From the NCBI GenBank assembly GCA_016712985.1, contig JADJQA010000015.1:62001-126000 (forward strand): a DNA stretch of 64,000 nt. The letters run 5' to 3'. Each line of letters starts with the position of its first letter. Position 1 is the stretch's first letter. The position numbers and the translations under genes are program-made. Source of the stretch: Sulfuritalea sp. GTDB lineage: Bacteria; Pseudomonadota; Gammaproteobacteria; Burkholderiales; Rhodocyclaceae. The notes under the pieces are model-generated. The model ran no database searches. It saw nothing but the letters and a program-made list of their open reading frames with translations, and was not told where the DNA came from. Below are positions 17,249-27,109 of the stretch, piece after piece.

Positions 17249-17905
17249 ATGAATCTTGAACAAGCCCGCTTCAACATGATCGAGCAGCAACTGCGCCCCG
17301 CGAGAGTACTGGATCCGGACGTGCTCGATGTGTTGTTCGTGGTGAAGCGCGAAGAGTTCGTTTCCCCTGCCCATCAGCGGTTGGCCTTCGCCGACACCGA
17401 GCTGCCGCTCGGAGGGGCTGCGGGTGCTTGCATGTTTGCGCCGAAAGTAGAAGCGCTTGCCCTGCAGGCGCTGGCGATGAAAAAGCACGAGAACGTCCTG
17501 GAAGTCGGCACGGGTTCCGGTTACATGGCGGCGTTGTTGGGCGCCCATGCCGATCATGTGTGGTCGATCGAGATTGATCCGGATCTCGCCGGGATGGCGC
17601 GGGCGAATCTGCGTCGCGCCGGAGTGACCAACGTCTCGGTCGAGGTCGGCAACGGTCTGGCGGGACTGCCGGGCCACGCGCCGTACGACGCAATCATGGT
17701 GTCCGGTGCCGTGGCCAAAGTCCCGCGGGCCTTGCTTGAGCAACTCAAGCCGGCGGGACGCCTGTTCGCCATCGAAGGCGCCGCGCCGGCGATGGAAGCG
17801 GTGTTGTATACCCGGGTCGGCGAGGATTTCCGCCGCCTCGCCGTATTCGAAACCGTGGTTGCTCCGCTGCGTGACGCCGAGCTCGCGCCGGCTTTTGTTT
17901 TTTGA
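17249..17905 (+). CDS. Protein-L-isoaspartate O-methyltransferase family protein
   Basis: A 218-residue PIMT-type methyltransferase. The N-terminus MNLEQARFNMIEQQLRP is characteristic of the family members found beside rhodanese and tolC in betaproteobacteria. The SAM-binding motif I, LEVGTGSGYMAALL, lies at about 84-97, with motif II around WSIEIDPDLAG and a PYDAIMVSGAV post-motif. PIMT enzymes methylate isoaspartyl residues in damaged proteins; this divergent branch may have another substrate. CTGGAG supports the ATG at 17249. The rhodanese gene follows after six bases. Confidence 0.87.
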   Translation: MNLEQARFNMIEQQLRPARVLDPDVLDVLFVVKREEFVSPAHQRLAFADTELPLGGAAGACMFAPKVEALALQALAMKKHENVLEVGTGSGYMAALLGAHADHVWSIEIDPDLAGMARANLRRAGVTNVSVEVGNGLAGLPGHAPYDAIMVSGAVAKVPRALLEQLKPAGRLFAIEGAAPAMEAVLYTRVGEDFRRLAVFETVVAPLRDAELAPAFVF

Positions 17906-17911
17906 GAGCGC

Positions 17912-18235
17912 ATGCGCCAGCTTTCCGCGTCTCAGCTCAAGGAATGGCTGGCCGATGCGCAGCGCGGCAAGCCGGTGCTGCTCGACGTGCGCGAGCCCTG
18001 GGAGTTCGAAACCTGTCGCATCGCCGGTTCGCAGTCCATGCCGATGCGCGGCATACCCGCCCGCTATCGTGAGCTCAAGCGCGATGCGGATATCGTGATG
18101 ATCTGTCATCACGGCGCGCGCAGCTTTCAGGCGGGATTGTTTCTGGAACAACAGGGCTTCAACAGTGTCATCAACCTGTACGGTGGCGTCGCCGCATGGG
18201 CCAGGGATGTTGATCCGACGATGCCGACGTACTGA
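17912..18235 (+). CDS. Rhodanese-like sulfurtransferase
   Basis: A 107-residue single-domain rhodanese. LLDVREPWEFETCRIAGS (residues 23-40) is the CH2A-like motif, and the active-site loop CHHGARS begins with Cys65, the residue that would carry the persulfide. The C-terminus has the usual GG-x-x-AWARDVDP segment. It probably acts as a cytoplasmic sulfur carrier; the physiological acceptor is unknown. It sits in a run of PIMT, rhodanese and TolC-like genes that is common in betaproteobacteria. Confidence 0.92.
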   Translation: MRQLSASQLKEWLADAQRGKPVLLDVREPWEFETCRIAGSQSMPMRGIPARYRELKRDADIVMICHHGARSFQAGLFLEQQGFNSVINLYGGVAAWARDVDPTMPTY

Positions 18236-18261
18236 TACCGAGAAACACCGCGGAGTTCACG

Positions 18262-19613
18262 ATGAAGAAATCAATTTCCCTGATGATCGCCGGCTGCCTG
18301 TGCGCCGGCGGCCTGGTCAGATTCGCCCATGGCGCCGACCTGATGGCCGTGTATCGCGATGCCCTGGCCTACGATGCGCAATTTGCCGCGGCGCGGGCCG
18401 CGCTTGAGGCCGGACGCGAAAAGCTGCCGCAGGGGCGCGCCGGCTTGTTGCCTACTGTCGGCGTTGCGGGCAGCACGATATGGAATGAGCAGGACTCGAC
18501 CCTCAGGACCAGCGGTGCTGAGACGAGAAATACCAGTTTCAACACCAACGGCTGGACCGCGACTCTCACCCAGCCGCTGTTCCGCTGGCAGAACTGGGTG
18601 GCCTACACGCAGTCGGAGCTTGTCGTGGCGCAAGCCGAAGCGCAGTTCGGGCTGGCACGGCAGGACATGATCGTGCGCGCGGCCCAAGCCTACTTCGATG
18701 TGCTCCTGGCGCAGGATACGCTGGCGGTCGCACAGGCGCAGAAGGTGGCGATCGCCGAGCAGCTCGAATCGGCAAAACGCAATTTCGAGGTCGGCACCGC
18801 CACGATCACGGATACCCACGAAGCCCAGGCACGCTACGACCTGACCAGTGCTCAGGAAATCGCCGCGCTGAACGACTTGACGGTCAGGCGACAGGTCTTG
18901 CGCGCGGTAATCGGCAAGGAGCCTGAAGGCCTGAAAAATCTGCGGCCCGAGTGCCGCTTGTCCGTCCGCAGCCGGACGATATAGGCAAGTGGGTCGAGAT
19001 GGCCGAATCGACGAGCGCCTCGGTGCAGGTCTCTCAGGCCCTGTATGAAATTGCCACGCGTGAAATCGAAAGACAGCGCGCCGGGCATTATCCGACTCTG
19101 GATCTGGTGGCGACGCGGGGACGCAGTTCGACCACCGACACCCAGGCCACCTCCGCCGGGGTCGGCCTCGGGGTCGGTAGCGATACCAATTCGAGTACCA
19201 TCGGCCTGCAGTTGTCGATCCCGATCTTTGCCGGTGGCGTCACCGCATCGCGCGACCGCGAAGCGGTCGCCCTGAAGGAAAAGGCGGCAGCCGACCTCGA
19301 AAACGCCCGCCGCACCGCCGCGCTCAATGCGCGTCAGGCCTACCTCGGCGTGACCTCGGGGCTGGCGCAGGTCAAGGCCTACGAAGCGGCACTCACTTCA
19401 TCGCAGTCGGCACTGGATTCGAACAAGCTTGGTTATGATGTCGGCGTGCGCATCAACATCGATGTACTGAACGCCCAGAGCCAGCTCTTCGACACGCGCC
19501 AGAAGCTGGCCAAGGCCAGGCTCGACACGCTGCTCGCCCTGCTCCGGCTCAAGGCCGCCGCCGGCAGCCTCGGTGAAGATGACGTCGCGGCGGTGAACGC
19601 GTTGCTGGAGTAG
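18262..19613 (+). pseudogene. tolC: TolC family outer-membrane efflux channel, frameshifted
   Basis: Two overlapping frames together make one TolC-type outer membrane channel of about 450 residues. The first (18262-18984) begins with a signal peptide (MKKSISLMIAGCLCAGGL) and covers the first outer-membrane-factor repeat; the second continues from about 18951 to 19613 with the second repeat (QLSIPIFAGG, then RQAYLGVTSG and the C-terminal NAQSQLFDTRQKLAKAR). The break is at 18949-18951: GAG-TGCCG should read GAG-GTG-CCG, one G short, giving the family segment PE-x-PLVRP. GGAG precedes the start. If the indel is a sequencing error, the channel would be functional and could serve the RND pump upstream. 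Confidence 0.85.
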
Positions 19614-19665
19614 CACGTCATTTAGCGGCGAAGGCCAGGAGCGAACGACCTGCGAGAGGATTGCG

Positions 19666-20235
19666 ATGCTGAACGAGCAACTGCAATACGTCAGTCCCGA
19701 AGACTATCTGCGGCTTGAGGCGCAAAGCTCCGAGCGTCACGAGTATGTAGCCGGCGGCATCTATGCGATGACTGGCGCCAGCCTGCGCCACAACATCATT
19801 GCGTTGAATCTCGCGTCCGCCCTTCGCGCCCACCTCAAGGTTTCGCCGTGCCGGGTCTTCATCGAGGGCGTCAGGCTGCACGTCGCGCGCGACAACGCCT
19901 ACTATTATCCGGACGTAATTGTCAGTTGTGATCCACGCCTGCAAACCATTACCGGCGAGTCCATGGTGATCGACCAGCCGACGGTATTGGTCGAGGTGCT
20001 GTCCGCATCGACCGCCGGCGTCGACCGCCGTGAAAAGTTCCTCGCTTATCGCAAGCTTGCCAGCCTCAGGGAGTACCTGCTGGTCGAGCAAGACAGGATG
20101 GAGGCCGAGCTTTTCAGGCGTCAGGGCGACGTGGGTTGGGAGCGCTGCGTGTTCAGCGCAGGCGACCAACTCTCGCTGGTCAGCCTGGAATACCAGTGTC
20201 TGTTGAGCGAGGTCTACGAGGGCAGCGGTCTCTGA
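19666..20235 (+). CDS. Uma2 family (DUF820) restriction-endonuclease-fold protein
   Basis: A 189-residue Uma2/DUF820 protein with a PD-(D/E)xK nuclease fold. The family start MSPEDYLRLE-like (VSPEDYLRLEAQS) is near residue 10, followed by HEYVAGGIYAMTGAS, the acidic strand YYYPDVIVSCDPR, PTVLVEVLSAST, and REYLLVEQD. The D of YYPD, E of LVEVLS and the later lysine fit a metal-dependent nuclease site. These proteins are abundant in cyanobacteria and scattered in proteobacteria, with unknown biological role. AGAGGA supports the ATG at 19666. Its 3' end overlaps the 3' end of waaA (opposite strand) by 22 bases. Confidence 0.9.
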   Translation: MLNEQLQYVSPEDYLRLEAQSSERHEYVAGGIYAMTGASLRHNIIALNLASALRAHLKVSPCRVFIEGVRLHVARDNAYYYPDVIVSCDPRLQTITGESMVIDQPTVLVEVLSASTAGVDRREKFLAYRKLASLREYLLVEQDRMEAELFRRQGDVGWERCVFSAGDQLSLVSLEYQCLLSEVYEGSGL

Positions 20236-21527
20236 ATCGGCGGTGTCGCCGAAACGACAAGCGCCAGGGTTTTTTCTGTCGCGCCGCGATGACGCTCGGT
20301 GAAGGCGCGTCCGGCGGCGCTCATTTGACGCCGGCGATCGGGATTCGCCAGCAGGGCATTTGCCTGGCTCACCAGGTCATCGGCATCGCGGATCGGCAGG
20401 GCAGCATCGCAGGCGATGGCCTCGCGCGCGGCTTCGGCAAAATTCCGCGTTGATGGACCGATCAGGATCGGCGTGCCGCAGGCAGCCGCTTCGATCAGAT
20501 TCTGACTGCCGAAATCGAGCAGGCTGCCGCCGATGAAGGCAAGGTCGGTCGACGCATGGAAGGCAAACATCTCGCCCATGCTGTCGCCGATCAGTACCTG
20601 GGTGGTGCTTGCAATCGGCGCATTGTTGCTGCGCCTTTGCACGCTGAAGCCTCGCTCCGCAGCGAGTCGCGCCACTTCGTCGAAGCGCTGCGGATGGCGC
20701 GGGACAATGACCAGCAAGGCCGTAGCGCCGGCGCCGACTCCCGGCTTGCCTCTGCGCCAGGCATCGAGAATCAGCGCTTCCTCCCCCTCGCGCGTGCTGG
20801 CCGCCAGCCATACCGGCCGGTCGCCGTAGCCGGCGCGAAGCTTGCGGCCAAGTTCGAGTTGCGCCGGCGGCGCTGCGATATCGAACTTGATGTTGCCGGT
20901 GACCGTGACTCCGTGCGCGCCAAGCGCTGTCAGGCGTGCGGCATCGCCTGCCGACTGCGCGCCGATGGCCAGCAGGCCTTGCAGCGCATCCCGCGTCAGC
21001 GTGGGAAACTTCGCGTAGCGCCGCGCTGAGCGTTCCGACATCCGGGCGTTGACCAGTCGCAGCGGGATCCCGGCGCGCCTGCACGCTGCGATCAGGTTCG
21101 GCCACAGCTCGGTTTCCATGATCAGGCCAAGTTGCGGCCGGTAACGACGCAGAAAACGCCGCATCGCCCAGGGTGTATCGTATGGGAGGTAAATGCGCTC
21201 CGCGCTGTCGCCGAACAGCGCCTCGGATGTCGCGCGCCCGGTGGGCGTGGTGTGGGTGAACAGGATGCGATGGCCTGGATAGCGCTCGCGCAATGCGGCC
21301 ACCAGCGGCTGCGCGGCACGCGTTTCGCCGACCGATACGGCGTGCAGCCAGATCGTCGGCTTTGGCGGGTCCTGAACGTCCCCGGCGGCGAAGCAAGCAA
21401 AGCGCTCCCTCCAGTGCCGAAGGTATTCGGGTTGCCTGCGGGCGCGCCAGAGCAGATGCAGGGCGGCCCAGGGCAACAGCGCCAGCACAATCAATGTGTA
21501 GGCCAGCCTGCAAGCGAATGCCTTCAC
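20214..21527 (-). CDS. waaA: 3-deoxy-D-manno-octulosonic acid (KDO) transferase
   Basis: A 437-residue KDO transferase (GT30) that adds KDO to lipid A precursor at the inner membrane. A membrane anchor lies at about 6-24, followed by the GT30 hallmark LHAVSVGETRA, the HTTPTGR-like segment (FTHTTPTGRATSE), the long glycosyltransferase domain and a C-terminal nucleotide-binding part (VIVPRHPQRF, FIGGSLLDFGSQNLIEA). GTG at 21527 overlaps the upstream heptosyltransferase stop (GTGA), so the two are coupled; the longer open frame to 21899 is only a shadow. Part of the LPS inner-core operon on the minus strand. Confidence 0.93.
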   Translation of the reverse strand: MKAFACRLAYTLIVLALLPWAALHLLWRARRQPEYLRHWRERFACFAAGDVQDPPKPTIWLHAVSVGETRAAQPLVAALRERYPGHRILFTHTTPTGRATSEALFGDSAERIYLPYDTPWAMRRFLRRYRPQLGLIMETELWPNLIAACRRAGIPLRLVNARMSERSARRYAKFPTLTRDALQGLLAIGAQSAGDAARLTALGAHGVTVTGNIKFDIAAPPAQLELGRKLRAGYGDRPVWLAASTREGEEALILDAWRRGKPGVGAGATALLVIVPRHPQRFDEVARLAAERGFSVQRRSNNAPIASTTQVLIGDSMGEMFAFHASTDLAFIGGSLLDFGSQNLIEAAACGTPILIGPSTRNFAEAAREAIACDAALPIRDADDLVSQANALLANPDRRRQMSAAGRAFTERHRGATEKTLALVVSATPPIQRPLPS

Positions 21528-22576
21528 GATTCCCCCCCCAGAACCCGCTCCAGTTGCCGCATCACATCGGCAACCTCGATCAGGGACATCGCCTGGGGAT
21601 GATGAACACGGGTATTCCACGGCAAGCGGTCCGGATCCTTGCCGAGGAAGGCTTTCACTGCCTGCGGATAGCGATCCACGCAGTAGTCGAGCCGTTGGTA
21701 GGGCCCGCTCAGCCTGGGAGAGGCGACCGCATAGAGGCCGATTACCGGCGTGCCCTTCGCCGTGGCGATATGCACCGCGCCGGTGTCGGGGGCCACCAGC
21801 ACATCGACCAGGCTCAACAGAGCAGCGAGCTGCCGCGGGGTGGTCTTGCCACAAAGATTCAGCGCGTGGCCGGGAGCGCGTTGGGCAAGGCTCTCGCACA
21901 GCGCCCTTTCCGCCGGCGAACCGCCGCCGGTCAACAGGATGCCGCAGTTCCAGCGGGAAACGGCTTGTGCAAGGACTTGGGCATGGCGCTCCGGCAACCA
22001 GTTGCGTTGGGCCTTGCTCGCGTGTGGGTGGATCGCGACCCAGGGCCGGGCCAGTGTTTGCAGTTGTTCGTGCGCCCAGGCCAGGTCTCCCTGATCCAAG
22101 GGCAAGTCCCAGATCGCCGTGGCTGGCGTACCGGTCAAGGCTTCGACGAAAGAAAGAAAGCTATCAACCAGGTGATCATCACGAAACGGGATGCGGCGAT
22201 TGCAAAACAGCCACTGCCCTTCGCGCGCGCGCGTCAGGTCGAAGCCGATCTTGACCGGTGCGCGCAGCGAGGGGTAGAGCAGGTTGATGCGCAAGTTCGC
22301 TTGCATCGCCAGAACCACATCGAAGCGATACGAACGGAAGCGGCGATAGAACTCACGGTAGTCCGTCAGCGTTACGGGTTTCTCGGCTACAGCGAAGGTA
22401 ATCCCGGCCATGCCGCCAATCAGTGAAGAGGCCAGCGGGCTGGTAAACCATGTGAGCGCTGCCGTGGGAAGTGCCCGCTGCAACGCGCGCACCGCTGCCG
22501 CGACCATCACCACGTCTCCCAGTGCGGAAAAGCGGACAATGGCGATGCGCAAAGCGGATGGTGCGGGATCGGTCAC
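21524..22576 (-). CDS. waaC: GT9 family LPS heptosyltransferase (WaaC-like)
   Basis: A 350-residue GT9 heptosyltransferase for the LPS inner core. The N-terminal Rossmann strand is LRIAIVRFSALGDVVM (the S-x-x-GD motif), followed by QANLRINLLYPSLRAPVKIG and the C-terminal donor-site signatures WLPERH-x-x-V, ILLTGGGSPAE and VAPDTGAVHIATAKGTPVIGLY. The GTG at 22576 (VTDPAPSALRI) is chosen as start; the frame is open to 22750 but the extra part is arginine-rich and lacks similarity. No strong ribosome binding site is visible. WaaC (heptosyltransferase I) is more likely than WaaF from its pairing with waaA, but this is not certain. Divergent from the WaaE-like gene. Confidence 0.85.
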   Translation of the reverse strand: MTDPAPSALRIAIVRFSALGDVVMVAAAVRALQRALPTAALTWFTSPLASSLIGGMAGITFAVAEKPVTLTDYREFYRRFRSYRFDVVLAMQANLRINLLYPSLRAPVKIGFDLTRAREGQWLFCNRRIPFRDDHLVDSFLSFVEALTGTPATAIWDLPLDQGDLAWAHEQLQTLARPWVAIHPHASKAQRNWLPERHAQVLAQAVSRWNCGILLTGGGSPAERALCESLAQRAPGHALNLCGKTTPRQLAALLSLVDVLVAPDTGAVHIATAKGTPVIGLYAVASPRLSGPYQRLDYCVDRYPQAVKAFLGKDPDRLPWNTRVHHPQAMSLIEVADVMRQLERVLGGES

Positions 22577-22775
22577 GTAGGGTGGGATTGCATAAAGCCA
22601 CTTGCATTGTAGCGAAACCTCCCGCGGGATTGCCGCATGATCAAGCCCAGGCGCTTCGCTGATTGCGGCAAACCTGCGTCGTCTGCGGAGCAAAGCTCTA
22701 CGCAGACAACGCGCATGGTCGAATCGCGGTGTCAAACCGTACAATGGCATTCCAAATCAAAATGACAGCCGCCTC

Positions 22776-23573
22776 ATGCCACCAGCCCGGCAACCCCTGT
22801 CCGCCGTATTGATTACTCTCAACGCTGCCACGCAGATCGAGGCCTGCCTGCGTTCGCTGGCGTTCTGCGACGAGATCGTCGTCGTCGATTCGGGCAGCAC
22901 CGACGGCACCGCAGAGTTGGCGGCAGGCCTGGGTGCCCGCGTGCTGCAAGCGGAATGGCGCGGCTTCGGCCCGCAGAAGCAGTTCGCTGTCGAGCAGGCG
23001 GCGCACGACTGGGTGCTTTGCATTGACGCCGACGAACGAGTGAGTGAGCGCCTGCAGCAGAGCATCCTTGCCGTTACCTGCCCGCGCGGCGGAAGCCAAG
23101 GTGCGTCGAGCGCGTTGCCGCTGGCTTTCACCGGCTATCGCTTCGCCCGTCGCAATCGTTTCATGGGGCGCTATTTGAAGCACGGCGAGGGCTATCCCGA
23201 CTGGAGCTTGCGGCTGTTCGACCGCCGCGCCGCGCGCTGGTCGGACGACGCGGTGCACGAGAAAGTGCTCGCCGGCGGCAAAATCGGCACACTGCAAGGC
23301 GATCTGTTGCACGACTCGGCGGAATCGCTGGAAACCTATCTCGCCAAGCAAAACCGTTACAGCAGCCTTACGGCCACCATGGCGCTGGCAAGCGGAAAGC
23401 GGGCGACGGTCTGGCATCTGCTGCTGTCCCCGCTGCTGCGCTTCATCAAGTTCTACTTCTTTCGCCTCGGTCTGCTCGACGGCCTGCCCGGTCTCGTGCA
23501 CATCCTCGTCGGTTGCGTCGCGAGCGGCGCCAAGTATGCGAAAATGCTGGCTTTTCAGCAAAGCGACGTATGA
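22776..23573 (+). CDS. Family 2 glycosyltransferase, WaaE/KdtX-like LPS core enzyme
   Basis: A 265-residue GT2 enzyme. It begins LSAVLITLNAATQIEACL and has EIVVVDSGSTDGT, then the metal-binding DADERVSERLQ segment, and W-x-x-x-VHEKV-like ARWSDDAVHEKV, which characterise WaaE/KdtX-type core beta-1,4-glucosyltransferases. The C-terminal helices RFIKFYFFRLGLLDG are probably membrane-associated. The product would be a sugar added to an inner-core heptose. Its TGA overlaps the start of the next gene (ATGA), linking LPS core to the polysaccharide cluster that follows. Confidence 0.88.
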   Translation: MPPARQPLSAVLITLNAATQIEACLRSLAFCDEIVVVDSGSTDGTAELAAGLGARVLQAEWRGFGPQKQFAVEQAAHDWVLCIDADERVSERLQQSILAVTCPRGGSQGASSALPLAFTGYRFARRNRFMGRYLKHGEGYPDWSLRLFDRRAARWSDDAVHEKVLAGGKIGTLQGDLLHDSAESLETYLAKQNRYSSLTATMALASGKRATVWHLLLSPLLRFIKFYFFRLGLLDGLPGLVHILVGCVASGAKYAKMLAFQQSDV

Positions 23574-24578
23574 AAGTCCTGGTTACCGGCGCTGCCGGGT
23601 TTATTGGCATGCACGTCTGCGAGCGCTTGCTGGCACGTGGTGATGAGGTCGTCGGAGTTGACAACCTCAATGATTATTACGACGTTGCCTTGAAGCAAGC
23701 GCGGCTCGGCAGGCTTACCCCCAACGTGCGCTTCACGCTTTCCCGACTGGATATCGCCGACCGCGAAGGCATTGCGGCCTTGTTCGCCACGGAACGCCCG
23801 CAACGCGTGGTGAATCTGGCCGCGCAGGCCGGCGTGCGTTACTCGCTGCAGAATCCGCATGCCTACGTTGACAGCAACCTGGTCGGCTTTGTGAATATCC
23901 TTGAAGGATGCCGCCACAGCGGTGTCGAGCACCTTGTCTACGCCAGCAGTTCCAGCATTTACGGCGGCGACGAGCGCATGCCGTTCTCCGAGCACGACAA
24001 CGTCGATCACCCGGTCAGCCTCTACGCCGCGACGAAAAAGGCCAACGAGCTGATGGCGCATACCTACAGCCATCTGTTCAAGCTGCCCACCACCGGCCTG
24101 CGCTTCTTCACCGTGTATGGGCCGTGGGGCCGGCCCGATATGGCCCTGTTTCTGTTCGCCAGGGCCATTCTCGAGGACCGCCCCATCGACGTGTTCAACC
24201 ATGGCAGGATGCGGCGCGACTTCACCTACATCGACGACATCGCCGAAGGCGTGATCCGCGTACTGGATAGGCTGCCGCAAGCCAATCCGGATTTCGATCG
24301 GCAGGCTCCGGACCCGGCGACCAGTTGGGCTCCATATCGGGTGTTCAACATCGGCAACCATCAGCCGGTGGAGCTGATGGCCTACATCGAGGCGCTGGAA
24401 CAGGCCCCTGGGCAAGCAGGCGGCAAAGAACTTCCTGCCGCTGCAGGATGGAGATGTGCCGGCGACCCACGCCGACACCGCCGAACTCGAGCACGCGACC
24501 GGCTTTTCACCCAAGACCCCGGTCACCGAAGGCGTGCGCCGATTTGTCGATTGGTACAGGAGTTACATGAATGTCTGA
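23570..24578 (+). CDS. NAD-dependent epimerase (UDP-glucuronate 4-epimerase-like), frameshifted near 3' end
   Basis: An extended short-chain dehydrogenase of 335 residues after repair. MKVLVTGAAGFIGMHV carries the G-x-x-G-x-x-G NAD loop; VVGVDNLNDYYDVALKQ-type sequence is typical of CapI-like UDP-glucuronate 4-epimerases; the catalytic residues are S in SSSSIYGG and Y-x-x-x-K in YAATKKA. The C-run 24405-24408 has one C too many: with three C residues the frame continues as EQALGKQAAKNFLPLQ to a TGA at 24576-24578, the expected C-terminus (TEGVRRFVDWYRSY). Without the repair the frame runs into ManC. It would supply UDP-galacturonate or a related 4-epimer. Confidence 0.85.
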
Positions 24579-26017
24579 ATCCCTGCTGGTCCCCCGTCGT
24601 TCTCAGTGGGGGGTCGGGCACCCGCCTGTGGCCCGTCTCGCGCGAGAAACATCCGAAGCAGTTGCAGCCCTTGTTGGGCGGCGAGAGCCTGCTGCAGGAC
24701 ACCCTGCGCCGTCTGCAAGGCCTGCCTCTGGGTGCGCCGATCATTGTCAGCAATCGGGAATATCGCTTCGTCACCGCCGAGCAGTTGCGCCAGCTCGGCT
24801 TGCCCGCCTGGACTCTGCTGCTGGAACCGGCCGGCCGCAACACCGCACCGGCACTGACGGCCGCCGCGCTTTACGCCATCCGCGATGGCGCCGATCCGGT
24901 GTTGCTGACTACGCCGGCCGACCACCATGTGCGCAATGCCGACGCATTCAGGGAGGCGGTGCTGCGGGGCTTGCCGGAGGCCGAGAATGGCGCCGTGGTG
25001 ACCTTCGGCATCATTCCCGACCGCCCGGAAACCGGTTATGGGTATATCGAAGCCCGCGCCGACGGCAGCAAGGACGCCGTGCGGGTTTTGCTCGCGTTTG
25101 CCGAAAAGCCCGATCTGGCCACGGCGCAAGCCTATCTGGCCGGCGGGCACCATTTGTGGAACAGTGGAATATTCATGTTGCGCGCCTCGGTGTGGCTGAA
25201 GGCCATCGAGCACTTTGCACCGGCGATCCTTGCGGCATGTCGCAAGGCAGTGGCGGGCGTGAAGGACGATGGCGATTTCGTGCACCTGAATGCCGCCGCG
25301 TTCGCCGAATCCCCAGCCGATTCGATTGACTATGCGGTGATGGAAAAGCTTCCCGGTGCGAAGGCGCTGGGGATACCGAGTCGCGTCGTCCCACTCGATG
25401 TCGGCTGGTCGGATGTCGGTGCCTGGGATGCGCTTTGGCAAGCCCTCGACCGCGATGCGGATGGCAACGCCGTGACGGGCGATGTCTGGATGGAGGATTC
25501 ACACGGCAACCTGGTGATCGCCGAACACGGGCTCGTCGCCTGTATCGGCTGCGAGGACATGGTGGTCATCGACACCGCGGATGCCGTGCTGATCGCCCCC
25601 AAGGCCCGCACCCAGGAGGTCAAGCGTATTGTCAGTCGGCTGAAGGCGGCCGGTCGCAGCGAAGTCGACCTGCACCGCAAGGTGCATCGGCCGTGGGGCT
25701 GGTACGACGGCATCGACAGCGGCGCGAGGTTCAAGGTAAAGCGCATCGTGGTTCGTCCGGGCGCCAGCCTATCGCTGCAAATGCATCACCATCGCGCCGA
25801 GCACTGGGTGGTTGTGCGCGGCACCGCGAGAGTTACCAGCGGCGACGCGAGCGTCCTGCTGGGCGAGAACGAATCGACCTACATTCCGCTGGGTGTCAAG
25901 CATCAATTGGCAAACCCCGGTCAGATACCGCTCGAAATCATCGAGGTGCAGTCGGGCAGCTATCTGGGCGAGGACGACATCGTGCGCTTTGAAGACAGCT
26001 ATGGGCGCAACGAGTGA
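24571..26017 (+). CDS. manC: Mannose-1-phosphate guanylyltransferase / mannose-6-phosphate isomerase, frameshifted near 5' end
   Basis: A bifunctional ManC/CpsB-type enzyme of 481 residues after repair. It makes GDP-mannose, and its C-terminal cupin isomerises fructose-6-P to mannose-6-P. The ATG at 24571 (MSESLLVP) is followed by a C5 run at 24591-24595 which should be C4; then the frame reads PVVLSGGSGTRLWPVSREK, the nucleotidyltransferase signature. Further motifs are FAEKPD, WNSGIFMLRA, DVGWSDVGAW, and in the cupin part RPWGWYDGID, HHHRAEHWVVVRGTA and ENESTYIPLGVKH. The start overlaps the epimerase stop by eight bases and the stop overlaps gmd (GTGA). It feeds the GDP-fucose branch. Confidence 0.9.
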
Positions 26018-27102
26018 GCAGGAAAACCGCCCTGATCACCGGCGTCACAGGCCAGGATGGCGCCTATCTCGCCGAGTTCCTGCTGGACAAGGGCTACGAG
26101 GTCCATGGCATCAAGCGTCGCACCTCGCTGTTCAATACCGACCGCATCGATCACCTGTACCAGGACCCGCATGTCGTGAACCGGCGTTTTGCCCTGCATC
26201 ACGGTGACATGACCGACAGCTCCAGTCTGGTGCGCATCATCCAGCAGGTGCAGCCCGACGAAATCTACAACCTGGCCGCGCAAAGCCATGTTGCCGTCAG
26301 CTTTGAGGAGCCTGAGAGCACCGCCAACTCCGACGCCCTGGGCGCCCTGCGCATCCTCGAGGCGATTCGCATCCTCGGCATGGAGAAGAAAACCCGTTTC
26401 TACCAGGCCAGCACGTCCGAACTGTTTGGCCTGGTCCAAGAGACGCCGCAGAAGGAAACCACGCCGTTTTACCCGCGCAGCCCATACGCGGTGGCCAAGC
26501 TTTATGCCTACTGGATCACGGTGAATTACCGCGAAGCGTATGGCATTTACGCCTGCAACGGCATCCTGTTCAACCACGAAAGCCCTGCCCGTGGCGAGAC
26601 CTTTGTCACGCGCAAGATCACCCGCGCGCTGGCACGCATCAAGCTCGGCCTCCAGGACTGCCTGTACCTCGGCAACCTGGAGGCAAAGCGCGACTGGGGC
26701 CATGCCCGCGATTACATCGAAGTGCAATGGCTGATGCTGCAACAGAACCGAGCCGAGGATTTCGTCATGGCCACGGGAATCCAGTACAGCGTGCGCGATT
26801 TTGTCAATGCCGCAGGCGCTGAAATCGGCATTGCCGTGGAATGGCGCGGTACCGGCGTCGACGAAAAGGGCTACGACGCGCTGGGCAATTGCATTGTCCA
26901 GGTCGATCCGCGCTACTTCAGGCCCACGGAAGTCGAAACCCTGCTGGGCGACGCGAGCAAGGCGCGCGAGAAACTCGGCTGGACACCCAGGACCACCTTC
27001 GCCGAGCTTGTGGCCGAAATGGTCCGCGAGGATCTCAAGGCGGCCGAGCGGGATGAGCTGGTCAAGAAGCATGGCTACCGGGCCATGGATCGTCACGAAT
27101 GA
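26014..27102 (+). CDS. gmd: GDP-mannose 4,6-dehydratase
   Basis: A 362-residue GDP-mannose 4,6-dehydratase that converts GDP-D-mannose to GDP-4-keto-6-deoxymannose using bound NADP. LITGVTGQDGAYLAEFLL carries the dinucleotide loop; HGIKRRTSLFNTDRIDHLY, SQSHVAVSFE-like AAQSHVAVSFEEPE, STSELFG and YAVAKLYAYW (catalytic Tyr/Lys) are close to the family consensus, as is RDWGHARDYIE. The start is GTG at 26014, overlapping the manC stop by four bases. Length and motifs are complete. Next gene is fcl, eight bases after. Confidence 0.97.
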   Translation: MSRKTALITGVTGQDGAYLAEFLLDKGYEVHGIKRRTSLFNTDRIDHLYQDPHVVNRRFALHHGDMTDSSSLVRIIQQVQPDEIYNLAAQSHVAVSFEEPESTANSDALGALRILEAIRILGMEKKTRFYQASTSELFGLVQETPQKETTPFYPRSPYAVAKLYAYWITVNYREAYGIYACNGILFNHESPARGETFVTRKITRALARIKLGLQDCLYLGNLEAKRDWGHARDYIEVQWLMLQQNRAEDFVMATGIQYSVRDFVNAAGAEIGIAVEWRGTGVDEKGYDALGNCIVQVDPRYFRPTEVETLLGDASKAREKLGWTPRTTFAELVAEMVREDLKAAERDELVKKHGYRAMDRHE

Positions 27103-27109
27103 AGGATAG

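Noticed and set aside
23513..26017. Single gene encoding an epimerase-ManC fusion
   Set aside because: The linker is frameshifted sequence; both halves regain normal ends when one extra C is removed from each of two C-runs.
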